NCBI RefSeq assembly: GCF_010669125.1
Contig: NZ_CP048630.1
Span: forward strand, 3,220,001 to 3,284,000
Direction of reading: 5' to 3'
Length of the DNA stretch: 64,000 bases
From: Ancylobacter pratisalsi
Lineage (GTDB): Bacteria > Pseudomonadota > Alphaproteobacteria > Rhizobiales > Xanthobacteraceae
The notes beneath the pieces are model-generated. The model ran no database searches and was not told the DNA's origin. It saw only the letters and a list, made by a program, of their open reading frames with translations. The translations under genes were made by a program, and so were the position numbers. This document shows, in pieces, positions 53,573 through 64,000 of this stretch (position 1 is its first letter; the number at the start of each line of letters is the position of its first letter).

Positions 53573-54907
53573 TCAGGTGGCAATGAGCCGGATCAGCATC
53601 AGGGCCGTGATCGCGACAAGGCCCTGAAGCACGGCGCCGAGAGACAGGCGGGCGAGGCCCGCGCCGGGGCCGAGGCGTCCCGCGCGGCTAACCAGCCAGA
53701 AGAATCCGTCATTAATGTGCGGCGCGCACATCGCCCCGGCGCCGACACCGAGCGCGGCAAGGGTGCGCCCGGCCGGATCGTCGAGGCCCAGCGGGCCGAC
53801 AAGCTCCATCATCATGCCGGCGGCGGTGATCGCGGCCACCAGCGAGGAGCCCTGCAGCGTCTTCACGATGGCGGCGAGCGCGAAGGGGAGCAGCAGCGCC
53901 AGCGGGCCGGGGGGAGCCCAGCCCAGCAGGCGCTCGGCGTTCATTTCCGCCATGCCGGTTTCCTGCGCGATCTTCTGCAGGCCGCCGGCAGCGCCGACCA
54001 GCAGCACCAGCGAGGCGGCGCGCACCAGCGCGCGCCCGGCCCAGCCCTCTTCCGAGAACCCCTTGGCGGTCCAGTGGCCGCTCAGCACCAGCATGAGGCC
54101 CGTTCCCACCAGAAGCAGGATAACGGGACGGCCGAGCGCGATCAGGAATTCGCGGTTCGAGCCTCCCCCCAGCGGTTCGCTGGCGATGTCGCCCAGAGAT
54201 TGCACGGCGAGCATCGCGACCAGGACGAGGCTGACCGCGACCAGCGCGGCCATCGCCCGGCGCGGCGCGTGGAGGCGGCTGCCGTCGATGAGGTCGTCGC
54301 TTTCCATAGCCACCGCCGCCGCCTCGCCCGATGCGGCAGGGCGCGCGAACAGCGTGCCCACGAGGACCAGAAGGGCGGCAAGCGGCAGACCGATCCCCGC
54401 CGCCAGTGCCCAGTCGGCACCCAGAATGGTCGCGCTGGCGAGCATTACGGGGGCGGGGATCAGCACGCCGTGGCTGCCGGAAAGCGCAAGGCCCAGCACC
54501 AGAGCGCCGCGCGGGCTGTCGCTGATCGCCCGGCGCAGCGGGCTCAGCACCGCGAAGGCGGCCGCCGGCGTGGAGGCGATGCCGGCAACCAGACCGAGGA
54601 TCGCCAGCGGCAGCGACCGCGTACGCCAGCCGCGCGCCTTCTCCGCGAGGAAGCCGGTCGCCCCCGCCGCGTCCGCGATCGCGGCGATGAAGGCGGCGCC
54701 GACGACGGTCAGGCCAAGCGCATTCACCGTCTGGCCGAAGCCGAGGCTGAACGCCTTGCCGACATGGGCGGTGGACATGCCCGCCGCATAGCCGAAGCCG
54801 ATGGCGGCCACGGTGAGCGCGAGAAAAAGCTGCAGGCGGCCGCGCGCGACCGTAAGCACGAACAGGACCAGCGCGACAATGAAATAGGCGGCTTGATGAA
54901 GCGACAT
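53573..54907 (-). CDS. GntP-family permease (gluconate:H+ symporter-like)
   Basis: A 444-residue membrane protein with about 12-14 helices and GntP-typical segments: LQGSSLVAAITAAGMM near 360 and CAPHINDGFFWLVSR near 395-410. Family members import gluconate and other sugar acids. Its stop is 18 nt from the start of the GH1 gene. Substrate specificity is not readable. It overlaps nothing and faces the GH5 gene divergently. Confidence 0.85.
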   Translation of the reverse strand: MSLHQAAYFIVALVLFVLTVARGRLQLFLALTVAAIGFGYAAGMSTAHVGKAFSLGFGQTVNALGLTVVGAAFIAAIADAAGATGFLAEKARGWRTRSLPLAILGLVAGIASTPAAAFAVLSPLRRAISDSPRGALVLGLALSGSHGVLIPAPVMLASATILGADWALAAGIGLPLAALLVLVGTLFARPAASGEAAAVAMESDDLIDGSRLHAPRRAMAALVAVSLVLVAMLAVQSLGDIASEPLGGGSNREFLIALGRPVILLLVGTGLMLVLSGHWTAKGFSEEGWAGRALVRAASLVLLVGAAGGLQKIAQETGMAEMNAERLLGWAPPGPLALLLPFALAAIVKTLQGSSLVAAITAAGMMMELVGPLGLDDPAGRTLAALGVGAGAMCAPHINDGFFWLVSRAGRLGPGAGLARLSLGAVLQGLVAITALMLIRLIAT

Positions 54908-55090
54908 GGATGGCGGGGCCGGAGCGGAGGGGCGCGGGCGGGAGACGTCTGGATCGATTAGCGCGGGCAGGGCGGGCTGTCACTCGCCTTGATGCAGGCG
55001 GGGCCATGGGGACGGCACCGGATGGGCGGCGATCGTCGCGGCGCGGCTTTCCCATTGCCCGCGCGCGGTGGCTTGAATAGCGTGCCGGCC

Positions 55091-56404
55091 ATGACGCTCT
55101 CGCCCCGCCCGCTGTTCTATCCTCATGTCGCTCGCCTTGCTCTGGTCGCGCTGGCCATGCTGGTGCCGTGGCTGCCGGTGCGCGCACGGGCGCAGGAGGC
55201 GCCGCCGGCACAGGCCGCGTCACGGGCGGATGTGGCGGGAGAGGGGGCGCCCGGTTTCGTGCGGGCGCAGGGCACGCGCTTCGTCAATCCGGACGGGTCG
55301 ACCTACACCGTAAAGGGCATGAGCTTCGGCAACTGGCTGCTGCCGGAAGGCTACATGTTCAAGTTCGACGTCCAGCGCTCGCCGCGCGAGATCGAGGACG
55401 TGATCGCCTATCTCGCCGGCCCGGAAGAGGCGGCGCGGTTCTGGCGCGGCTTCCGCGATGTCTACATCCGCGAGGAGGATTTCGCCTTCCTGCAGGCCGC
55501 CGGCTTCACCACCGTGCGTATCCCGCTGCACTGGAAGTTCTTCCTCGATCCGGCCGATCCCTCGCGGATCGACCCGGCGGGTGAGGGCTGGGCGCTCATC
55601 GACCGCGCGGTTGGCTGGGCCAAGGCCCACGACATCAAGGTGATCCTCGACATTCACGCCGCGCCCGGCGGGCAGACCGGGGTGAACCATGATGACGGCG
55701 TCGGCTACCCGCTGACCTTCTACGTGCCGGAGTTTCGGCGCCGCACGCTCACACTGTGGCGGGCGATCGCCACGCGCTACCGGGATGAGACGGCGGTGCT
55801 GGCCTATGATCTGCTCAACGAGCCGATCTCGCCCTATCACGACATCGATTGTCTCAATCCGCGCCTTGAGCCGTTCTATGAGGAGATCGCGCGCACCATT
55901 CGCGCGGTCGATCCCAACCATCCGGTGATCCTGGCGGCGGCGCAGTGGAGCACGAATTTCGACGTGTTCGGCCCGCCTTTCACCGACAATGTCGGCTACA
56001 CCTACCACAAGTTCTGGGCCAGCCCGGAGCGGCGCGAGGTGCAGGCTTACGTCAACTTCGCCAATCGCTGGGGTGTGCCGATCTTCCTCGGCGAGACCGG
56101 CGAACTCACCGATGAGTGGAACGCGAAGTACCGGGCGATGAACGAGCGCTTCGGCATCGGCTGGAGCTTCTGGACCTACAAGAACCTCGATTCCCGCTCC
56201 ACCGTGGCCTCCATCGTCCGGCCCGAGGGCTGGGACGCCATCGCCCGTTTCGGCAGTGCGCCGCGCAGCCAGTGGGACGCGATGGAAAAGCCGCCGCGCG
56301 CGGCGGTGATCGCGACGCTCGACGCCTATCTCGCCAATGCGCGCTTCGCCAACTGCCACATCAATCGCGGCTATGTCGCTTCGCTGGGGCTGACCGCGCC
56401 CTGA
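55091..56404 (+). CDS. Exported GH5 glycoside hydrolase (endo- or exo-glucanase)
   Basis: A 437-residue GH5 enzyme with signal peptide (hydrophobic to about residue 30, cleavage near RARA). The TIM barrel carries His148 region (IPLHWKF), acid/base Glu244 in LLNEP and nucleophile Glu335 in FLGETGEL. GH5 members hydrolyse cellulose, beta-1,3/1,6-glucans or mannans; the subfamily cannot be assigned by eye. The start at 55091 is the first ATG that leaves a good signal peptide; the frame is open 34 codons further upstream. Together with the GH1 gene on the other strand it suggests glucan scavenging or envelope glucan turnover. Confidence 0.93.
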   Translation: MTLSPRPLFYPHVARLALVALAMLVPWLPVRARAQEAPPAQAASRADVAGEGAPGFVRAQGTRFVNPDGSTYTVKGMSFGNWLLPEGYMFKFDVQRSPREIEDVIAYLAGPEEAARFWRGFRDVYIREEDFAFLQAAGFTTVRIPLHWKFFLDPADPSRIDPAGEGWALIDRAVGWAKAHDIKVILDIHAAPGGQTGVNHDDGVGYPLTFYVPEFRRRTLTLWRAIATRYRDETAVLAYDLLNEPISPYHDIDCLNPRLEPFYEEIARTIRAVDPNHPVILAAAQWSTNFDVFGPPFTDNVGYTYHKFWASPERREVQAYVNFANRWGVPIFLGETGELTDEWNAKYRAMNERFGIGWSFWTYKNLDSRSTVASIVRPEGWDAIARFGSAPRSQWDAMEKPPRAAVIATLDAYLANARFANCHINRGYVASLGLTAP

Positions 56405-56431
56405 GCCGCCGGTCTCCTGCGTAAAGGAGGC

Positions 56432-56707
56432 TCAGCGCTTCAGCTTGCCCAGCACGTCGATCAGCTCGGTAATCTTCTGGCGCTGCTCGCCGGGGTCGCC
56501 GGAGGCGATGGCATGCTCGACGCAATGGCCGAGATGGTCGCGGAGAACTTCCTCCTCGACCTTCTTCAGCGCCGCCCGTGCCGCCGCCACCTGGGTGATG
56601 ATGTCGATGCAGTAGCGGTCGTCCTCGACCATGCGCGCAATGCCGCGCACCTGACCCTCGACACGGTTCAGACGTTTCAAACAAGCACTGCGCGTATCAT
56701 CCTGCAT
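56432..56707 (-). CDS. csoR: CsoR-type copper-sensing repressor
   Basis: A 91-residue four-helix repressor of the CsoR/RcnR family. The C-x24-H-x3-C set (Cys in DDRYC, His and Cys in RDHLGHC) is the Cu(I) site of CsoR; FrmR and RcnR have different third ligands. Start: ATG 56707 is preferred because a predicted promoter (TTGCGA, 17 nt, TATATG) ends just before it, which would give a leaderless mRNA; ATG 56716 in the same frame adds three residues. It represses itself and the divergent copper ATPase until copper binds. Confidence 0.94.
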   Translation of the reverse strand: MQDDTRSACLKRLNRVEGQVRGIARMVEDDRYCIDIITQVAAARAALKKVEEEVLRDHLGHCVEHAIASGDPGEQRQKITELIDVLGKLKR

Positions 56708-56709
56708 GC

Positions 56710-56738
56710 TTGCCATATACCTATACAGGGTATATATC
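56710..56738 (+). promoter_or_regulatory. Predicted copA promoter overlapping a CsoR operator
   Basis: TTGCCA (56710-56715) and TATATC (56733-56738) with a 17-nt spacer. The spacer contains CsoR box 1, so a bound repressor would block polymerase. Confidence 0.6.
56717..56733. promoter_or_regulatory. CsoR operator, box 1
   Basis: The inverted repeat atacctatacagggtat has arms ATACC(T) and GGGTAT around a 5-nt centre, nearly the same as box 2. It overlaps the spacers of both divergent promoters. Confidence 0.6.
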
Positions 56739-56749
56739 GCAAGCGCTGA

Positions 56750-56766
56750 ATACCCATATGGGGTAT
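56750..56766. promoter_or_regulatory. CsoR operator, box 2
   Basis: The inverted repeat atacccatatggggtat (ATACCC, 5 nt, GGGTAT) is a typical G/C-tract CsoR site in the copA leader, about 33 bp centre to centre from box 1, which is three helical turns. Confidence 0.7.
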
Positions 56767-56785
56767 GCCGGGAAGGGAGGCGGTC

Positions 56786-59485
<2,700 letters not shown>

Positions 59486-59606
59486 GCACCGCGCCCGCTG
59501 GCGCCATCCTCCGGGGTGGATCGCACGTCATGGCCGCATCGAGACAGCCCCACCTCCACAGGGTGGGGCGATCATGATGGGAAGCGCGTGTGTCTGCTGG
59601 GCGGTG

Positions 59607-59645
59607 GGGCGGGGGTGAGGCATTCCTCACCCCCGCCCTTCTTTT
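59607..59645 (+). terminator. Strong terminator after copA
   Basis: A perfect 14-bp stem (gggcgggggtgagg with cctcacccccgccc), tetraloop catt, then ttctttt. It lies 121 nt after the copA stop. A weaker hairpin without T-run is at 59547-59569. Confidence 0.85.
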
Positions 59646-59724
59646 ATCGCTGCCGCAATGAACACCCGTCACCAGGCGGCAGAGCCTAGGGCGGGAGAGT
59701 TTGGTGCGGGAGAGCTTGGCCCCG

Positions 59725-61020
59725 CTACTCGGCCGCCATGCGCAGCATCGGCGCGGGGGTATCAAGCGGCATCGCGGTCTCGATCTTCGCCGCGATCATC
59801 TCGGCGGTGGCGCAGGACAGCGTCCAGCCCAGATGCCCGTGGCCGGTGTTGTAGAACACGCCGGGCTTCTTGCCGGCGTCGACGCGGGGCATTAGGTTGG
59901 GCAGCATCGGGCGCAGGCCCGCCCACGGCACCACGCGGGCGGTGGAAACGTCCGGGAACAGCTTGCGCGTCCAGTCCACCAGCGGGCGGATGCGGTCGGC
60001 GCGGATGTCGCGGTTCTCGCCGTTGAACTCGGCGGTGCCGGCGACGCGGAAGCGGTCCTTGCCCAGGCGCGAGGTGACGATCTTGGTCTTGTCGTCCAGA
60101 AGGCTCACCCAGGGCGCGCCGTTCTGGCTGGCTTCGTCGTCCAGCATCACGGTGATCGAGTAGCCCTTCACCGGGTAGATGTTCACCCGGTCGCCGAGCG
60201 CGGCGGCGAGGGCGCGCGAGCCGACGCCGGCGCACACCACCACGGCATCGAAGGAAAGCACCTCGCTGCGCGGCGTGGAGTCCTCGGCGTCGGGCGCCAC
60301 GGTAAAGGCGATCTCGACGCCGGTGCCGTCGGGCCCGCGCCCGGTGTGACGCACGCTGTCGACGCTCGCCTCGCTGATGAAGTGCACGCCCTTGCGGCGG
60401 CAGACCTCGGCGAGGCCGAAGGTGAATTTGTGGATGTCGCCGGTGGAATCGGACGGTGTGTAGAAGCCGCCATAATAGGAGCCGTGCAGGGTCGGCTCGA
60501 TGGCCCGCATCTCGGAGGGGGTAACCGCACGGCGCTCCAGTCCGCCGGCGGCGTAGAGCGCGTTCACCTTGGCCGCGGCGTCATAGCTCGGCTTGTCGCG
60601 GTAGATGTGCAGGATGCCGCGGGTCTCGTGGTTGAAGTCGATCTTCTCGCGCGCGGCGATCGCGAACATGTGCTCGCGGGCCTTGATGGCGAGGCGCGTG
60701 GTTTCAACCGTGTTGGCTTCGTAGTTCGGGATGTTGCCGAGGAATTCGGCCATCCAGGAATATTTGTGCCAGGAAGGCTTGGGGTTCATCAGCAGCGGCG
60801 CGTCGGGCTTGAGCATCCATTTGATGCCCTTCATCACCGTGGCCCAGGAGTTCCACACCTCGGCGTTGGAGGCCGAGAGCTGGCCGCCATTGGCAAAGGA
60901 GGTCTCCATCGCCGCGTAGCGCTGGCGATCGATGACGGTGACGTCATAGCCCTTTTCGTTGAGGGCGTAAGCGGTGGTGATACCGGTGATTCCGGCTCCG
61001 ACAACGGCAATCTGGCGCAT
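59725..61020 (-). CDS. dadA: D-amino acid dehydrogenase-like FAD oxidoreductase
   Basis: A 431-residue DadA-family flavoprotein: FAD motif VVGAGITGITTAYAL at 6-20, the SFANGGQLS segment near 41-49, and the C-terminal GHGHLGWTLSCATAE. Family members oxidise D-amino acids (or glycine and related imino acids in some branches) to 2-oxo acids and ammonia with quinone as acceptor. The start at 61020 (MRQIAVVG) has GGGAG upstream. No alanine racemase gene is adjacent. A tandem glycine riboswitch precedes it, so the physiological substrate may be glycine-linked. Confidence 0.93.
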   Translation of the reverse strand: MRQIAVVGAGITGITTAYALNEKGYDVTVIDRQRYAAMETSFANGGQLSASNAEVWNSWATVMKGIKWMLKPDAPLLMNPKPSWHKYSWMAEFLGNIPNYEANTVETTRLAIKAREHMFAIAAREKIDFNHETRGILHIYRDKPSYDAAAKVNALYAAGGLERRAVTPSEMRAIEPTLHGSYYGGFYTPSDSTGDIHKFTFGLAEVCRRKGVHFISEASVDSVRHTGRGPDGTGVEIAFTVAPDAEDSTPRSEVLSFDAVVVCAGVGSRALAAALGDRVNIYPVKGYSITVMLDDEASQNGAPWVSLLDDKTKIVTSRLGKDRFRVAGTAEFNGENRDIRADRIRPLVDWTRKLFPDVSTARVVPWAGLRPMLPNLMPRVDAGKKPGVFYNTGHGHLGWTLSCATAEMIAAKIETAMPLDTPAPMLRMAAE

Positions 61021-61087
61021 GGGTGGCTCCCGCGCTTGAGGACGACGAAACCGATCCCGCCCCGTGGCGGTCCGGCCGGCTGTCCCC

Positions 61088-61312
61088 AATCTGTCGCGGT
61101 ACCTGAGAGCTCGCCCCGGGACGGAACGGCGACATGCCGTCTGGCCTTCCCGGGCTTCCCCTTCGGTGGGCATCCTGACGCCAAACAGGCGGCGCCGATG
61201 CCTCTCTCCAGATCGTCCTGATTACGCGGTCCCTGGTGCCTGAGAGTTTCCTGGGGGGTTGCTCCGTCGGCGCCGACACATGTCCGGGAGGACTGTCGGT
61301 CTCTCCCGCATA
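61088..61312 (-). ncRNA. Tandem glycine riboswitch
   Basis: On the minus strand two glycine aptamers follow each other. Aptamer 1 (about 61310-61226) begins GCGGGAGAGACC, has GCCGACGGAGCAACCCCC and ends AACTCTCAGGCACC. Aptamer 2 (about 61212-61088) begins CTGGAGAGAGG, has CACCGAAGGGGAAGCCC and ends GAGCTCTCAGGTACCGCGACAGA. These are the conserved cores of the gcvT-type riboswitch, usually an ON switch. The leader between 61087 and 61020 is GC-rich and may fold over the ribosome-binding site GGGAGCC. The remaining 61313-61406 contains the presumed promoter; no gene is seen. Confidence 0.93.
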
Positions 61313-61406
61313 ACCATTAGCAGACCCTTAGATGCATCGCACAAAAGCATGCCTCATTCAAGGGCAATCGGGCCTGTGCCCGATATTCAGCCGTTCATAT
61401 CGGCCC

Positions 61407-62270
<864 letters not shown>

Positions 62271-62344
62271 GACGGTACTCGCAGGGTTCTGGCAGTGCGC
62301 GTGCCCAGGAGGCGGGCGGGCAGGGAAACAGGCATGTCGGGAAT

Positions 62345-63871
62345 TCAGGCCACCTGCCGGATGCCGGCGGCGTTGCCGAACCGTTCGTCTAGCGTGGTCT
62401 GCCCGTGTCGGGCGGTCTCGGCGGGCAGGGGATGGTCGGCACGGAAATGGCCGCCCCGGCTCTCCTCCCGGCGCCGCGCGGCATCGGCCACCAGCCAGGC
62501 GACGAGGGCGAGGTCGTCCTCCCCGCTGGCGGCGAGCATGCCGAGGCGCGCGACCGCCGCGTCGAGCAGGCCGGCCTCGCGCACCACGCCGACCTTGGCG
62601 TCCATCAGCGCGCGGATCTCGGCGCGTGCGGGGGAAGGGCGCACAGGCATGACAGCGCCGTCCGGGCGGCCCGGTCGGGCGTCTTCGCCCCCGATGTCGG
62701 CCGCGATCCATTGCGCATAGGCCAGCGCTTCCAGCAGCGAGTTGCTGGCCAGCCGGTTGGCACCGTGCAGCCCGGTTGAGGCGACCTCGCCGCAGGCCCA
62801 GAGGCCCGGCACACTGGCGCGTCCGGCGCCGTCCACCCGGATGCCGCCCATATGATAATGCGCCGCCGGCCGCACCGGTATCGGCGCGCGCAAAGGGTCC
62901 AGCCCATTGGCGCGGCACAGCGCGACCACGCCGCGAAAGCGCTCTTCGACCCCGTCCATGCGCGCGTCCAGCACCACCCGGCGCCCGGCCGCGATTTCGC
63001 GGAAGATGGCGCGGGCCACCACGTCGCGCGGCGCCAGCTCCTGGCCGGGCACCTCGCTCATGAAGCGCTCGCCGCGCTCGTTGAACAGCTTCGCGCCTTC
63101 GCCCCTCAGCGCCTCGGTGGCGAGCGGCATGGGGTCTGCGCCGACCGCGATGGCGGTAGGGTGAAACTGCACGAACTCCATGTCGCGCAGCACCGCGCCG
63201 GCCCGCGCCGCCAGCGCCAGCCCGGAGCCGGTGGCGCCGAGCGGATTGGTGGTGGAGCCGTAAAGCCCGCCCAGCCCGCCGGTCGCCAGCACCACCGCGC
63301 GCCCGGACAGCGTGCCCAGACGGCCTTCGCGATCCTGCACCGCGATCCCCGCCACGCGGCCGGTTGCGTCCTTCAGAAGCGTGATGGCGCGCTGGCCCTC
63401 GATCACGCGGAGGGAGGGGCAGGCGCGCGCCGCCGCGACCAGCGTCTCCAGCACCACGCGGCCGGTGCCGTCGCCCGCGGCGTGGACGATGCGCCGGCGC
63501 GAATGGGCGGCTTCCAGCCCGAGCGCGAGGCTCCCGTCGGGGGCGCGGTCGAACGGCGTGCCGAGCCCGACCAGCCAGTCGATGGCCTCGCCCGCCGCCC
63601 CGGCGACGTTGCGCGCGACATCGGCCTCGCTCAGCCCAGCGCCGGCGGCCAGCGTGTCGCGGGCATGGAATTCCGCGTCGTCGCCCGCGCCTATGGCCGC
63701 CGCGATGCCGCCCTGCGCCCAGCCCGTGGCGGCCTCGGCGCCGAGCGGGGCCATGACAACGAGGGTGACCGGAAGCGGGGCGAGGCGCAGCGCGGTGGCA
63801 AGGCCGGCAATGCCGCCGCCGACCACGATCACGCTGTCCGGGGAGTGTCCGATCGGCTGTTCCACCGCCAT
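62345..63871 (-). CDS. nadB: L-aspartate oxidase
   Basis: A 508-residue FAD enzyme making iminoaspartate for NAD synthesis: dinucleotide motif VVGGGIAGLATA at 16-27, GWAQGGIAAAIG near 50-61, and the HYHMGGIRVDGAGRASVPGLWACGEVASTGLHGANRLASNSLLEAL block. It begins 22 nt after nadA and is probably cotranscribed with it. Confidence 0.97.
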   Translation of the reverse strand: MAVEQPIGHSPDSVIVVGGGIAGLATALRLAPLPVTLVVMAPLGAEAATGWAQGGIAAAIGAGDDAEFHARDTLAAGAGLSEADVARNVAGAAGEAIDWLVGLGTPFDRAPDGSLALGLEAAHSRRRIVHAAGDGTGRVVLETLVAAARACPSLRVIEGQRAITLLKDATGRVAGIAVQDREGRLGTLSGRAVVLATGGLGGLYGSTTNPLGATGSGLALAARAGAVLRDMEFVQFHPTAIAVGADPMPLATEALRGEGAKLFNERGERFMSEVPGQELAPRDVVARAIFREIAAGRRVVLDARMDGVEERFRGVVALCRANGLDPLRAPIPVRPAAHYHMGGIRVDGAGRASVPGLWACGEVASTGLHGANRLASNSLLEALAYAQWIAADIGGEDARPGRPDGAVMPVRPSPARAEIRALMDAKVGVVREAGLLDAAVARLGMLAASGEDDLALVAWLVADAARRREESRGGHFRADHPLPAETARHGQTTLDERFGNAAGIRQVA

Positions 63872-63893
63872 GTCCTCAACTGCCGCCCTGTCC

Positions 63894-64000
63894 TCAGCGG
63901 ATGGCGAGCATGCGCTCGACGGCGAGCCGGGCGCGGTCGGCGATGGCGGGGTCGATCTCGACCTGGTGGGTCATGGTCTCCAGCGAACGCCGGATGTTGC
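63894..64000 (-). CDS. nadA: Quinolinate synthase, C-terminal end (truncated by the window)
   Basis: Only the last 35 codons are inside the window (NIRRSLETMTHQVEID, then ARLAVERMLAIR and stop). The NadA-typical ending with a basic helix and ERML before the stop, and the position directly ahead of nadB and nadC, support quinolinate synthase. The iron-sulfur Cys residues lie outside the window apart from what is not visible here. Confidence 0.8.
   Translation of the reverse strand, partial: NIRRSLETMTHQVEIDPAIADRARLAVERMLAIR

Noticed and set aside
56432..56707. Formaldehyde sensor FrmR or nickel sensor RcnR
   Set aside because: The ligand set is C-H-C with the CsoR spacing and the gene is divergent from a copper ATPase, although formaldehyde metabolism elsewhere in the window made FrmR worth considering.
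59547..59569. Hairpin as the copA terminator
   Set aside because: It has an 8-bp stem but no T-run; the 14-bp hairpin at 59607-59645 with ttctttt is a far better terminator.

Overview
The window looks like chromosome of a high-GC alphaproteobacterium of the order Hyphomicrobiales. I infer a facultative methylotroph or autotroph near Xanthobacteraceae (Ancylobacter, Starkeya or Xanthobacter-like). The basis is a 401-residue NAD-dependent formate dehydrogenase of the classical methylotroph type, an N-methylglutamate-type methylamine cluster with FolD and PurU, an alphaproteobacterial initiator tRNA and a ScfR-type propionate regulator. Taxonomy is inference. No prophage, CRISPR array or intact insertion sequence was seen. 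The only mobile-element trace is a short frameshifted serine-recombinase remnant beside the initiator tRNA.

Layout. 1-3953: the 3' end of an oxalate decarboxylase-like bicupin gene faces fdh, followed by a LysR regulator and a CHAD protein. 4061-4512: initiator tRNA with promoter and terminator, the recombinase relic and a perfect 36-nt palindrome. 4604-10443: one minus-strand operon (dctP-dctQ-dctM-ridA-MOSC-reductase) divergent from an XRE-cupin regulator. 10502-15270: minus-strand TSUP permease, orphan periplasmic binding protein and membrane GGDEF-EAL protein, possibly one sensory unit. 15543-17879: large MscS channel. 17947-26284: GntR regulator, peptide-type ABC importer and a HlyD/FUSC efflux pair. 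26292-35620: propionyl-CoA to succinyl-CoA module (pccB, pccA, mutA, mutB) divergent from its probable regulator ScfR. 35682-50496: C1/methylamine island with glnT/gmaS, mgsCBA, an XRE-cupin regulator, sthA, folD, purU, soxGADB and a LysR regulator. 50484-56404: ketosynthase and acyl carrier protein pair, exported GH1 and GH5 glycosidases and a GntP permease. 56432-59645: CsoR and a copper P-type ATPase with two CsoR-type operators. 59725-61312: D-amino-acid-dehydrogenase-like gene under a tandem glycine riboswitch. 61407-64000: nadC, nadB and the end of nadA.

How it fits together. The central theme is oxidation of small C1 and C2-C3 compounds. Methylamine would be bound as gamma-glutamylmethylamide and N-methylglutamate (GlnT/GmaS, MgsABC) and oxidised by the sarcosine-oxidase-like complex. 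Its C1 unit passes over tetrahydrofolate (FolD, PurU) to formate, which the NAD formate dehydrogenase at the start of the window turns into CO2 and NADH. The oxalate decarboxylase would feed the same formate pool. The most novel-looking arrangements are the MOSC/flavo-iron-sulfur reductase/RidA/TRAP operon, the TSUP-DctP-GGDEF/EAL set, and glycine-riboswitch control of a dadA-like oxidoreductase.
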